DNA from: Taibaiella koreensis
GTDB taxonomy: Bacteria > Bacteroidota > Bacteroidia > Chitinophagales > Chitinophagaceae
Reading direction: 5' to 3'
DNA: 64,000 nucleotides
NCBI RefSeq assembly: GCF_003545715.1
Contig: NZ_QVNU01000002.1
Span: 62,001 to 126,000 of the forward strand
Shown here: positions 7,235 to 15,809 of the stretch, piece by piece
Numbering within the stretch: position 1 is the stretch's first letter
Layout of the letters: every line of letters starts with the position of its first letter
Program-made: the position numbers and the translations under genes
Notes under the pieces: generated by a model
Database searches by the model: none
What the model was told of the DNA's origin: nothing
Seen by the model: the letters and a program-made list of their open reading frames with translations, nothing else

Positions 7235-8134
7235 CTACAGCTTATCAATAAGCAAGGCCAGCAATACGGTAGGTAAATAAATAAAGGACGCGTACATGAG
7301 CCGCTTGGCCGAAGCACGATCGTTCCGGAGATAAAAAACAAAGGAGGCAAGGCAATAAAGCAAGCCGCAGGCAATCGATACCCACATACCCACACTGCCG
7401 CTAAGTCCCAGCTGATGCGGCAGCATTACCAGGGGGATAAGTGTGAGGCTGTAAAAAATGCATTGCAGACCTGTAAAGGAGGTCTTTCCCTCGCGTGAAG
7501 GCAGCATACGGATACCGGCCTTCAGGTAATCTTCGTACCCCACCCAGGCAATGGCCCAGAAATGGGGGAACTGCCAGAAGAACTGTATAAGGAAAAGTGA
7601 CCAGCCACCCAGGCCGAAGGAGCCCGTGGCTGCCACCCATCCGATAAGCGGCGGCAGCGCACCGGGTATGGCGCCCACAAAAGTGGCAATGGGATGGATC
7701 TTCTTCATCGGCGTATAGGCAAAGCCGTATAACAACAGGGAAAGCAGACTAAGCAGGGCCGATGCCAGGTTGAAGTAATAAGCCAGCAGGCCTACACCGG
7801 CTGCGGCAGAGAGTATACAAAGTATCCAGGCCTCCGTAGTACCCATGCGCTCATCGGGCAATGGGCGCAGCATGGTACGTTTCATCAGCCGGTCGCTGTA
7901 ACGCTCCAGTATCTGGTTGATAATATTGGCGCCATTCGTGACCAGCATACCACCTAGAAACAAGAGCAGCACATTTTTCCAAACCAAGGCTACTCCGGGT
8001 ACCATAAGATAGCCGACTACGCTGGAGAATACGACCATAAAGCTCAGGTTGGGTTTCATCAACTGGGCATAATCGCGCAATTTGGCGACCGCAATGGAGT
8101 ACTCTTTCACTTTTAAAGGCTCTTCCCGAAGCAT
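7235..8134 (-). CDS. ctaB: Protoheme IX farnesyltransferase (heme O synthase)
   Basis: A 299-aa UbiA-family prenyltransferase with about eight membrane helices, first gene of the oxidase operon. The prenyl-diphosphate/Mg binding motif is NQILERYSDRLMKRTMLRPL (residues 73-92), an N-xxx-E-xxx-D-xx-M-x-RT-xx-RPL form with Glu in place of the first Asp. A second conserved region is YTPMKKIHPIATFVGAIPGALPP. It converts heme B to heme O, a step needed for heme A oxidases, which fits the downstream cox genes. Confidence 0.95.
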   Translation of the reverse strand: MLREEPLKVKEYSIAVAKLRDYAQLMKPNLSFMVVFSSVVGYLMVPGVALVWKNVLLLFLGGMLVTNGANIINQILERYSDRLMKRTMLRPLPDERMGTTEAWILCILSAAAGVGLLAYYFNLASALLSLLSLLLYGFAYTPMKKIHPIATFVGAIPGALPPLIGWVAATGSFGLGGWSLFLIQFFWQFPHFWAIAWVGYEDYLKAGIRMLPSREGKTSFTGLQCIFYSLTLIPLVMLPHQLGLSGSVGMWVSIACGLLYCLASFVFYLRNDRASAKRLMYASFIYLPTVLLALLIDKL

Positions 8135-8178
8135 GAAAACGAATTAAGAATATGGATGTGGAAAGATGAATCGGAGGG

Positions 8179-8186
8179 CAAAGGTA
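8179..8186 (-). promoter_or_regulatory. -7 box TACCTTTG for the ctaB-cox operon
   Basis: TACCTTTG on the minus strand fits TAnnTTTG exactly. The predicted start near 8172 gives a 38-nt leader before ctaB. It would drive the whole six-gene oxidase operon. Confidence 0.55.
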
Positions 8187-8470
8187 AAAGTTTTACCGTT
8201 TTTTTACAGAAGATTTTTAAAAGACCACTGTTCCAGCCTTGTTTGCGCGCGTTCCGGCTTGGTTGTGCTATCAACATTCTGTTGCCGCGACAGGCTTCAA
8301 GCGGGCGATAAGTAGCCTGCAGTGCCTGTTTGGGAGGTATAAGACAACCTTGATGACGCGATCAACCTTAAGCCGCTCAAAAAAACCAGGAAAGAAATGT
8401 AGGCGTCCGGAAGTAACTGTACCGGGGTTGAAGAAAATAGCCCCGCAGCATATGGGTCGAAGGACTTATA
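8187..8470. other. Intergenic stretch between ctaB promoter and iscA terminator, no gene seen
   Basis: About 280 bp with short overlapping open frames on both strands, none with a recognisable domain, signal peptide or good start context. No tRNA fold or riboswitch was recognised. It separates the divergently regulated oxidase and Fe-S units. Confidence 0.5.
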
Positions 8471-8498
8471 TAAAAAGGCGGGAGAATCATCTCCCGCC
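8471..8498 (-). terminator. Rho-independent terminator of the iscA-like gene
   Basis: A 9-bp perfect stem (GGCGGGAGA 8477-8485 with TCTCCCGCC 8490-8498), four-base loop, followed on the minus strand by TTTTTA. It lies 50 bp after the iscA-like stop. Confidence 0.85.
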
Positions 8499-8548
8499 CG
8501 ATTGCAGTTTAGGCTTAGTTCCGCTATGGCCAACGTTCATTATAACAC

Positions 8549-8875
8549 CTACACCGCAAAACTTTCTCCGCATGCGCACGTACGGCTGGCATTTGGATTG
8601 ATAAAATGAAAGCCTTTTCCATTTAGGCCGGCTGTGAATTCTAACGTAGTATCACAAAGATACAAAAAACTTTTGATATCCGTGACCAATTTTATCCCTT
8701 TATCTTCAAACACCTGGTCACCTTTCTGGGGCTCGTTGTCAAAATCCAGCTTGTAGGAAAGACCGGAACAACCGCCACCTACCACACTGATACGCAGGAA
8801 GTAATCCGCTCCAAGATGCTCTTCATCGTGTATCTGCAACACACGTTCCTTCGCTTTATCAGTAATGTATATCAT
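8549..8875 (-). CDS. A-type iron-sulfur carrier (IscA/SufA/ErpA family)
   Basis: A 108-aa protein of usual family length. The three conserved cysteines that hold the Fe-S cluster are present: C36 in VVGGGCSGLSY and C100/C102 in SRTCACGESF. Scaffold/carrier proteins of this type hand 2Fe-2S or 4Fe-4S clusters to apo-enzymes. Its neighbour upstream is the cysteine desulfurase that supplies sulfur, but it has its own promoter box (8942-8949) and terminator. Which subtype (IscA, SufA or ErpA) cannot be decided by eye. Confidence 0.95.
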   Translation of the reverse strand: MIYITDKAKERVLQIHDEEHLGADYFLRISVVGGGCSGLSYKLDFDNEPQKGDQVFEDKGIKLVTDIKSFLYLCDTTLEFTAGLNGKGFHFINPNASRTCACGESFAV

Positions 8876-8941
8876 AAAAATACAATTTATTCCAATGCTT
8901 TTTTTCTTTTATAGCAGCGGCCTAAACGATTCCGTTCAGGG

Positions 8942-8949
8942 CAAAGTTA
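8942..8949 (-). promoter_or_regulatory. -7 box TAACTTTG for the iscA-like gene
   Basis: An exact TAnnTTTG match on the minus strand in the 105-bp gap between iscS and the iscA-like gene. The expected leader is about 60 nt. Confidence 0.5.
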
Positions 8950-8980
8950 AATTTTATTTAAAAAATCAGCAAACAAATAC

Positions 8981-10123
8981 CTAAACCATTTGCGCGCTCC
9001 TTACGGTTTCCCCGATAAGGCCGATCGCATGTTCTATTTCGGCTTCTGTCGTAAACCGCCCAAGGCTAAGCCGTATAGAGCCCTTGATGCGCCCGTCGCC
9101 CAAGGCCATAGCCGCCAACACGTGCGATGGCTCTTTGCTGGCCGATGTGCAGGCCGAACCTACCGAAAAAGCGATCTGGCTATTGAGCGCCGCGATCAGC
9201 CGTTCGGCTTTCACATGCGCAAACGACAAATTAGTCACATGTGCCATACGCTGCTCTTTATTGCCATTCACTACCGTTCCCTCCAACCCAAGCAAAGATC
9301 GTTCCAAATGATCTCTCATACGGCGCAGGCGTTCCTGCTCCCCCGTCATATTGTCCATCGCCAGTACGGCTGCCTTACCCAGGCCCACGATACCCGGCAC
9401 ATTCAGCGTACCGCTGCGAAATCCGCGTTCGTGACCGCCGCCGTCTATTTGAGCCATTAGCCGGACCCTGGGATCGCGCCGCCTGATATACAAGGCGCCC
9501 ACACCTTTGGGACCATAAAACTTATGTGCGCTCAACGCCAGGATATCCACCTGGTCGTGGTGCACGTCCATCGGCAGCTTACCTGCAGCCTGGGTCGCAT
9601 CGGTAAAAAAAAGCACACCGTGCTCCCTGGCCAGCCGGCCTATTGCCGCTATCGGTTGTATTACGCCGGTTTCGTTATTGGCATACATCACAGCGATCAG
9701 TATCGTATCCGGTCTGATAGCTGTTACCAGCTGATCCAGATCAATGAGGCCGTCTTCATTCACTTCCAGCCGGGTGATCTCAGCACCTTTCCGCTCCAAC
9801 TGCCTGCAGGTATCCAGCACAGCTTTATGCTCCGTTGCTACAGTTATAATATGCTTGCCTTTAGCAGCGTACATTTCATAAACGCCCTTCAAAGCCAGGT
9901 TGCAACCTTCGGTAGCACCCGACGTAAAAACGATCTCCTGTGGCTCCGCCTTCAGCAATACAGCCAGTTGCTTTCTAGCCTGCTCCACGCCTTCATCGGC
10001 AATCCAGCCATAAGGATGCGTTTTACTGGCGGCGTTGCCAAACTTTACGCTGAAGTAAGGCAGCATGGCTTCTACTACCGCAGGATCGCATGGCGTTGTC
10101 GCATTGTAGTCAAGATAGATCAT
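8981..10123 (-). CDS. iscS: Cysteine desulfurase (IscS/NifS class)
   Basis: A PLP-dependent class V aminotransferase-fold enzyme, 380 aa from MIYLDYNATTPCDP; an in-frame ATG seven codons earlier is possible but the family begins at this point. Motifs: TSGATEGCNLALKG near residue 70, the PLP lysine in SAHKFYGPKG (about 197), and the catalytic cysteine in GSACTSASKEPSHVL (about 320), in the long flexible loop typical of IscS-type enzymes. It removes sulfur from cysteine as a persulfide for Fe-S cluster and thio-cofactor synthesis. It lies upstream of the A-type carrier, same strand. Confidence 0.95.
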   Translation of the reverse strand: MIYLDYNATTPCDPAVVEAMLPYFSVKFGNAASKTHPYGWIADEGVEQARKQLAVLLKAEPQEIVFTSGATEGCNLALKGVYEMYAAKGKHIITVATEHKAVLDTCRQLERKGAEITRLEVNEDGLIDLDQLVTAIRPDTILIAVMYANNETGVIQPIAAIGRLAREHGVLFFTDATQAAGKLPMDVHHDQVDILALSAHKFYGPKGVGALYIRRRDPRVRLMAQIDGGGHERGFRSGTLNVPGIVGLGKAAVLAMDNMTGEQERLRRMRDHLERSLLGLEGTVVNGNKEQRMAHVTNLSFAHVKAERLIAALNSQIAFSVGSACTSASKEPSHVLAAMALGDGRIKGSIRLSLGRFTTEAEIEHAIGLIGETVRSAQMV

Positions 10124-10199
10124 GTTATAATTCCGCTGCGCCAAAGATCATTCAAAAACCATCAGGGGCCAAACCGTTTTTATAAAAGGGCCAACCCCG

Positions 10200-10207
10200 C
10201 AAAATTA
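10200..10207 (-). promoter_or_regulatory. -7 box TAATTTTG for iscS
   Basis: An exact TAnnTTTG match on the minus strand in the divergent iscS/epimerase gap. The predicted leader is about 70 nt. Confidence 0.4.
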
Positions 10208-10284
10208 ACCTGAAAGTTTTACTTTCGCTCCGCTGGAAGTATCTCCTGTATTGATTTTCCCATCTATAAAAACTATTGTAAAAT

Positions 10285-10686
10285 ATGATCAGAGTAGAGC
10301 ATATTGGTATAGCAGTAAAAGACCTCGCTGTTTCCATACCCTTATTTGAAAAATTACTGAACACCGGCTGCTACAAAACGGAAGAAGTGGCTACCGAAGG
10401 TGTCAACACCGCGTTCTTCCGTCATGGTGAAACCAAGCTGGAACTGCTGGAAGCGACCACAGAAACAAGCCCCATTGCCGCTTTCCTGGCCAAAAAGGGC
10501 GAAGGCATGCATCATATCGCCTTTGAAGTAGCCGACATCGAGGCCGAAATGAAAAGACTTGCCGGCGAAGGCTTTACCTTGCTGAACGAGCAGCCCAAGA
10601 CAGGCGCAGATAACAAGCTGGTCTGCTTCCTGCACCCCAAGGGTACCAATGGCGTGCTGATCGAGCTGTGCCAGGAACGGAAATAG
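10285..10686 (+). CDS. mce: Methylmalonyl-CoA epimerase
   Basis: A 133-aa VOC-fold protein of normal length. Two beta-alpha-beta modules are visible: VEHIGIAVKDLAVSI at the start and GMHHIAFEVADIEAEM (about 74-89) in the middle. Metal ligands are expected at H6, the HH pair at 76-77 and E127 in NGVLIELCQE. It interconverts (R)- and (S)-methylmalonyl-CoA in the B12-dependent propionate/succinate pathway. The PduO-type cobalamin adenosyltransferase at 37646-38206 would supply the cofactor of the partner mutase, which is not in the window. Confidence 0.94.
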   Translation: MIRVEHIGIAVKDLAVSIPLFEKLLNTGCYKTEEVATEGVNTAFFRHGETKLELLEATTETSPIAAFLAKKGEGMHHIAFEVADIEAEMKRLAGEGFTLLNEQPKTGADNKLVCFLHPKGTNGVLIELCQERK

Positions 10687-10703
10687 ATCTCGCAAAGCTT
10701 TCC

Positions 10704-10711
10704 TACTTTTG
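10704..10711 (+). promoter_or_regulatory. -7 box TACTTTTG for the SNF2 helicase gene
   Basis: An exact TAnnTTTG match 18 bp after the epimerase stop. A start near 10717 leaves about 21 nt before the ATG at 10738, which supports that start codon. Confidence 0.55.
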
Positions 10712-10737
10712 CGCTCCGCTAAAAAAAATCAAGGAAC

Positions 10738-13605
10738 ATGCCCCCGCAAACACCTGCCAGGATCGTACCTGTCGCTACCCTGGTGCTGTGCCCGGAAGAA
10801 ATATTCAACCACAACAGCATCTTTAACTCCCTGCACATAAGACAGGGCGCTACTGTCCCGTTTGAAATGTTTCCCCTGGACGAGATACAGATCGAACGTC
10901 ATTTCGGCAAATACAGCGCCGAAGGCAAGCAATTGCTGGCGCGGTTTAACGACGATGATATCGCCTTCGAGGTAAGCCAGCTCAAAAAAAGGCATGCCAG
11001 GGAAAAATCGGGCATGCCCCTTGAAAAATTCCTGGACAAGACGGTTGCCCGGTATATCCAGGAACTGCTGACCAATCTACTGAACGCAGTGCCCGACCTC
11101 AGGAGCTACCACAGGGTGAAAAATCCGGCTACGGGCAATTACCTGATCGCCCGCTGCAATATCTTTAAAGAAGCCCCGGTCCTTTCCTTTGAAGTGGTCA
11201 GGACTGCAGACGGCGGACTCTCGGTCCTGAGCCATATCCGCTGTGGCAATACCAGCTATACCCTCGACCAGGTCAAACGCTATAAGTTCCTGGTAGAAGC
11301 AGAGGGAAATTATTATTCCTTGCGTCATAACGATCATCTGACCCTGGAATGGCTGGAGCAAAGCCAGCCGCAGCAGTTTGCCCATAACCCTGTATTGCTT
11401 TCGCAGCGCATCGTTCAGAAACTGGAAGAAGGCTACCAGGTGAACCGCAACAACCTGTTTGAAAAAAAAGAGATCGATACGGCGCCGGTCAATTGTGTCT
11501 ACCTGAGCGAGATCAGCGATTCGATGCTGATGTTCACACCCAAGTGGAAGTATGAAGGCATTATCGTTGAAGGAGAATGGAAAGAACGCCATGAAACCAT
11601 TCGAAACGGCGAGGCCTACAGTATTATAAGAGATAAGGAAGCCGAGCTGCAATTTACACAATACCTGCAGTCGCTACATCCCAACTTTGCCAAACAATCT
11701 AACAAGTTCTTTTACCTGACTTTTGTCGATGCCAAGAAAAAGCAATGGTTCCTGAAAGCCTACCATGGTTTGCTGGAGCAGGATGCGGAAATGATCGGGC
11801 TCGAAATGCTGCGGCATTTCCGCTACTCGGCCCATGCGCCGGCAACAGAAATGCTGATAATAAAACAGGAAGAAGAAACCCTTACCCTGAGCCTGAAGAT
11901 ACGCTTCGACAAAGAGCAGGTATCGCTTACCGAGCTCCAGAAGCTACTAATCGCCGGACAAAACTCCATCCTGCTTAAAGACAGCACCATCGGCATTTTC
12001 AACGATGAATGGATCGCCCAATACGCTCCTATTATCAAGCATGGTAAGTTGTCGAAAAGCGAAGTTGTTATTCCACAATGGATCATGCTGAGCCTGGAAA
12101 AAGGCGCCGCCAAAGAAGTGCTGGAACCTTCCATCAGCAAAGAATGGCTACAGCGCTGGCTGCAATGGCAGGACGAGCAGCAAACTGTATATACAGTACC
12201 CACCCTGCTACAGGCGAGCCTGCGGCCTTACCAGCATAAAGGCTACGAGTGGTTATCGCTGCTGGCCGAGATAGGCGCAGGAGCCTGCCTGGCCGACGAC
12301 ATGGGCCTCGGTAAAACCTTGCAGACCATCACCTTCCTTTGCCGGAGACTGGAGCAGGAACCAACAGCCCACCACCTGATCATATGCCCGGCATCGCTGA
12401 TCTACAATTGGAAAATGGAGCTGGAAAAATTCGCGCCTTCCGTAAAGGCATTTGTCTACAATGGCCTGCAGCGCAATATCGAAAGTTTCTTCCGCCAACA
12501 GGGACAGGTGCTCATCTGCAGCTACGGCACCTTGCGCAGCGATATCGAGCAGCTGCATATTACACCATGGGATGCCGTGGTGGTGGATGAAAGCCAGAAC
12601 ATCAAGAATGTGCAGGCGCAAATCACCAAAGCGGTACAACAGCTCAGCGCCAGGGCCAGGGTTGCGCTCAGCGGCACGCCGGTGATGAACAACACTTTTG
12701 ACTTGTATGCCCAGCTCAATTTCCTGCTACCCGGTCTGTTCGGCGGCCAGGAATTTTTCCGGAAAGAATATGCCAACCCTATAGACCGCGACGGCGATAA
12801 GGAAAAAATAAAAGCGCTGCAACAAATGACAGCGCCCTTTGTACTGCGCCGCACCAAAGAGCAAGTGGCCACCGATCTGCCCGAAAAGACGGAAAGTGTG
12901 CTGTGGTGCGCCATGGGCGAAGACCAGATGGCTGCCTACAATGCGGTGAAGAACCAGATCAGGGACAGTATTTTCCTCGACATCAGGAACGGAGGCCTGG
13001 AAAAGAACAAGCTCAATATCCTTCAGGGCATTCTGAAGCTGCGCCAGGTATGCGGCTCACCGCAATTGCTGAGCGAAAGCAGCGATTGTATAGACTCAAT
13101 TAAAGTTGATATGCTGATGGACGAATTGCTCAACCTGAAGAATAACAAGACGCTCGTCTTTTCACAGTTTAAGGGCATGCTGCACCTTATCGCCGATCGC
13201 TGCCGTAAGCAAAATATCAGCTTCTTCCATTTCGATGGCGATACGCCCATAGCCGATCGACAGGCCATGGTCAACCGGTTTCAATCGGCCGAAGATCAGA
13301 CCAGGGTATTCCTCATAAGCCTTAAGAGCGGCAACGCAGGCCTCAACCTTACCGCTGCCGACTATGTATTCCTCGTAGACCCCTGGTGGAATACAGCCGT
13401 ACAGCAGCAGGCCATAGACCGTACGCACCGTATCGGTCAGACGAAGAATGTATTTGCCTATAAGATGATCTGTAAGGATACGATCGAGGAGCGGATCATC
13501 GAATTACAGCAAAAGAAACGGTTACTGTCGGAAGAACTGATCAGCGCAGAGGAAGGCTTTGTCAAAAATCTCACAGAGGACGATGTAGCCTACCTGTTTG
13601 GTTAG
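10738..13605 (+). CDS. SNF2-family DNA translocase/helicase (RapA/HepA-like)
   Basis: A 955-aa protein. The first 490 residues resemble the N-terminal region of bacterial SNF2 proteins but no named domain is assigned. The ATPase core follows: RPYQHKGYEWLSLL, then Walker A DDMGLGKTLQT (about 521-531), motif II VVDESQNIKN (about 617; DESQ instead of the usual DEAH/DEAQ), motif III LSGTPVMNN, then the C-lobe with FSQFKGMLHLI, KSGNAGLNLTAADYV, DPWWN and arginine-finger motif QAIDRTHRIGQTK (about 890-902). Such enzymes use ATP to move along double-stranded DNA and remodel protein-DNA complexes or recycle RNA polymerase. It appears monocistronic. Confidence 0.93.
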   Translation: MPPQTPARIVPVATLVLCPEEIFNHNSIFNSLHIRQGATVPFEMFPLDEIQIERHFGKYSAEGKQLLARFNDDDIAFEVSQLKKRHAREKSGMPLEKFLDKTVARYIQELLTNLLNAVPDLRSYHRVKNPATGNYLIARCNIFKEAPVLSFEVVRTADGGLSVLSHIRCGNTSYTLDQVKRYKFLVEAEGNYYSLRHNDHLTLEWLEQSQPQQFAHNPVLLSQRIVQKLEEGYQVNRNNLFEKKEIDTAPVNCVYLSEISDSMLMFTPKWKYEGIIVEGEWKERHETIRNGEAYSIIRDKEAELQFTQYLQSLHPNFAKQSNKFFYLTFVDAKKKQWFLKAYHGLLEQDAEMIGLEMLRHFRYSAHAPATEMLIIKQEEETLTLSLKIRFDKEQVSLTELQKLLIAGQNSILLKDSTIGIFNDEWIAQYAPIIKHGKLSKSEVVIPQWIMLSLEKGAAKEVLEPSISKEWLQRWLQWQDEQQTVYTVPTLLQASLRPYQHKGYEWLSLLAEIGAGACLADDMGLGKTLQTITFLCRRLEQEPTAHHLIICPASLIYNWKMELEKFAPSVKAFVYNGLQRNIESFFRQQGQVLICSYGTLRSDIEQLHITPWDAVVVDESQNIKNVQAQITKAVQQLSARARVALSGTPVMNNTFDLYAQLNFLLPGLFGGQEFFRKEYANPIDRDGDKEKIKALQQMTAPFVLRRTKEQVATDLPEKTESVLWCAMGEDQMAAYNAVKNQIRDSIFLDIRNGGLEKNKLNILQGILKLRQVCGSPQLLSESSDCIDSIKVDMLMDELLNLKNNKTLVFSQFKGMLHLIADRCRKQNISFFHFDGDTPIADRQAMVNRFQSAEDQTRVFLISLKSGNAGLNLTAADYVFLVDPWWNTAVQQQAIDRTHRIGQTKNVFAYKMICKDTIEERIIELQQKKRLLSEELISAEEGFVKNLTEDDVAYLFG

Positions 13606-13832
13606 AGATTAGATATTAGACGTTAGATACCAGACATTAGATGTTAGATATTAGATATTAGAAGTTAGATGCTAAATGGCATCTGATCTCTAATATCTTA
13701 CGCCCGATTCTTGATCCCTGATACGCAATGCCAAATACTTGGTTCTTGATACTTAATACCTGATACCTAATACCTAATACTTGATACTTAATACGTAATA
13801 CACAATACTAATACCTGATTCCTGGCTCTTGT
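13606..13832 (+). repeat. Two blocks of degenerate 7-bp tandem repeats
   Basis: Straight after the helicase stop, 13609-13678 is ten heptamers of the type TTAGATN, in perfect 7-bp phase. After a stretch containing the complement TCTAATATCT, 13746-13828 is about twelve heptamers of the type YTRATAC. Both blocks keep the 7-bp period despite base changes. The first block and the complementary part can fold on each other. No reading frame or known element explains it. Confidence 0.8.
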
Positions 13833-13837
13833 ACCTA

Positions 13838-13871
13838 ACAAAGCGGGACGGCCTTGGCCGTCCCGCTTTGT
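13838..13871. terminator. Bidirectional hairpin between helicase and C10 protease genes
   Basis: A perfect 16-bp GC-rich inverted repeat (ACAAAGCGGGACGGCC, 13838-13853, and its complement, 13856-13871) with a two-base loop. It lies between convergent genes, 18 bp from the protease stop. Confidence 0.85.
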
Positions 13872-13889
13872 TGTATACTTGCTGAAGCG

Positions 13890-15722
13890 TTAATGCTTCA
13901 CAACGATCTGCTTGTTGCTGGTACCCTGGTCGGTGGTCACACGTAGGAAATACACACCATTAGCCAGCTGGCTAACAGGTATCGTTGTTACGGTATTTCC
14001 AGGTACAGCCGATCCTATTCTCTGTCCCTGCAATGTATATAGCTCGATGCCGCTGATCTTGCCGGCAAAGCCTTTGCGATCAAGGATCAGCTGTGTGCTG
14101 GCAGGAACGGGATACACGCTGAGGGAACGATCCAATGCTGTTTCTGCAATGCCGGTGGGATTATCTTTGGCACGAACGGTAAACGGCACACTATTGGTGA
14201 AGCCAAGGTCATCGGGCAGCACATTCCATATTGTTTTGCCTTCCTGGCGATACAGCAATCGTATCGTATAGTCTCCTGCGGGCAGGGCATTGGTACTGGT
14301 CATCTGGAATACCACACCGGTGTCGGTCACGGTGGCAATCTGCAGGTAGCCCAGGATCTGCACGCTGGCGGTCATGCTATTGTCGCTGGTGCGGAACAGG
14401 CCGGCTGTAAGCTGTCCGCTGAAATCCAGGATGCCGCGGTTGCCCACTTTGCCATTTACGCTGAAGCTTTCCCCCTGGGTGATTTCCGGTACGGAAACGG
14501 TGAGCGCGTTCTTCAGCACCAGGTCCAGCACATCGGGTGTTCCGTTAGGTTCGATTTTAGTCAGTATCTGCTGGCCTTCGTTGAAGTTACCACCACCACC
14601 GCCGATACCCAATGCGGAGGGCGCCAGGTTATTGACGGTAAAGTAGCCATTGCTCATGCCACCCCAGCCCCAGTTGATATGGTACAGGCCAGCTGCATCG
14701 TAGCCGTCAAACACGAAAGCATGCCCGCCGAGATCGCCAAAACCGGCGTACAGCAGAGGGCGTCCATTGTCTATCTCCTGCTTCAGCAAGGCATCCCAAT
14801 CGGCATCGGAGTAGTCTTCGCGATAATACCCTTCGATAGTAGATTTGTATCCGAAATAATTTTTAAAAGCATTTTCAGCGCATTTGGAATTGGCGCTCCA
14901 GGCCAGCACCTGCGATCCGCTGCCATTTGGAGCAAAATTCATCCGCACACTCACGGCGCAATGATACCCCAACGTGGAAACTGCATCCTTTGCCGCTGCA
15001 GAAGAAGCGCCGGTCAGGTTATCCGACATTACCCCCCACTGGTACATAGTGGAGCCGAAATCGGCCGATAGCTGGCCGTAAGGATTCTGAGTATAAGAAT
15101 AGCTGCTGGTACCGGTGGTAGGATAGTTCCAGTATTTCATGATCTGGGCCATCGCTGTAGCCACACAACCTACCGGTGTTTTGCCCGATCCCGTGCCGGG
15201 TGTATAGATATTATAATAGGTACCCTGGTTCCAGGTGGTAGTCAGCATGGGCGTGACCTCATTGGTAGGTTTATTGGCCATGCCGCCGGTTACGGCGCCG
15301 GTATAATAATCCCAGTCGGCGATCACCGCTTTGGAAGCTTCCAGCTGATGTTGTACGGCAAACTGGATCTGGTCACGATATAAGCCCATCCAGTAGCGGG
15401 TTTCGGGCGAAGCATCGTCGCCTGCCTGGAAAGCATTGCTGAAAGAATAGGCCAATACCGGCTTGACGATATCGTCGGCGGCTACTACTACAAAGCCCTG
15501 CTGGTTGTTCACATCGAATACATAATAGGTATTGATGGCGGTACCGCCGGACTGGCTTACGGAAGAAGTGGTCAACAGCTTGATCGCAGGCTGGGCATTG
15601 CTCATCCTGGTAGCGACAAAATTCCGGGCCACACTGATTGCGGTCTGCTCATCGACCTGCTTGGCAAATGCCGTAGCACCGGCAGCGAATCCCAGGGACA
15701 AGAGTAGTACTATTCTCTTCAT
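13890..15722 (-). CDS. Secreted C10 family cysteine protease (streptopain-like) with T9SS sorting domain
   Basis: A 610-aa protein. A signal peptide (MKRIVLLLSLGFAAGATAFA) is followed by a Spi/SpeB-type propeptide (about 24-130, with FVVVAADDIVKPVLAYS). The C10 catalytic domain spans about 155-395: nucleophile C186 in PVGCVATAMAQIMKYW, His334 in GGHAFVFDGYD and the WGWGG motif at 351-355. A beta domain follows (about 400-520), then a type A C-terminal sorting domain (about 530-610: SVYPVPAS, LYTLQGQRI, GVYFLRV) that directs export through T9SS. It is flanked by terminators and likely monocistronic; expected on the surface or released. Confidence 0.94.
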   Translation of the reverse strand: MKRIVLLLSLGFAAGATAFAKQVDEQTAISVARNFVATRMSNAQPAIKLLTTSSVSQSGGTAINTYYVFDVNNQQGFVVVAADDIVKPVLAYSFSNAFQAGDDASPETRYWMGLYRDQIQFAVQHQLEASKAVIADWDYYTGAVTGGMANKPTNEVTPMLTTTWNQGTYYNIYTPGTGSGKTPVGCVATAMAQIMKYWNYPTTGTSSYSYTQNPYGQLSADFGSTMYQWGVMSDNLTGASSAAAKDAVSTLGYHCAVSVRMNFAPNGSGSQVLAWSANSKCAENAFKNYFGYKSTIEGYYREDYSDADWDALLKQEIDNGRPLLYAGFGDLGGHAFVFDGYDAAGLYHINWGWGGMSNGYFTVNNLAPSALGIGGGGGNFNEGQQILTKIEPNGTPDVLDLVLKNALTVSVPEITQGESFSVNGKVGNRGILDFSGQLTAGLFRTSDNSMTASVQILGYLQIATVTDTGVVFQMTSTNALPAGDYTIRLLYRQEGKTIWNVLPDDLGFTNSVPFTVRAKDNPTGIAETALDRSLSVYPVPASTQLILDRKGFAGKISGIELYTLQGQRIGSAVPGNTVTTIPVSQLANGVYFLRVTTDQGTSNKQIVVKH

Positions 15723-15809
15723 TGTTTTATTTATTGGTTACCAAATAAAAAGGTTAAAGTTCATGAAATTAACGTTTTTTAAATAAGTAACCAAAAATAA
15801 CCACAGTAC

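Noticed and set aside
8297-8533. Possible small gene between the iscA-like gene and ctaB (minus strand)
   Set aside because: It contains the iscA terminator hairpin inside its frame and shows no domain.
13606-13832. CRISPR or minisatellite coding region
   Set aside because: Units are 7 bp, not 25-40 bp with spacers, and stops occur in all frames.
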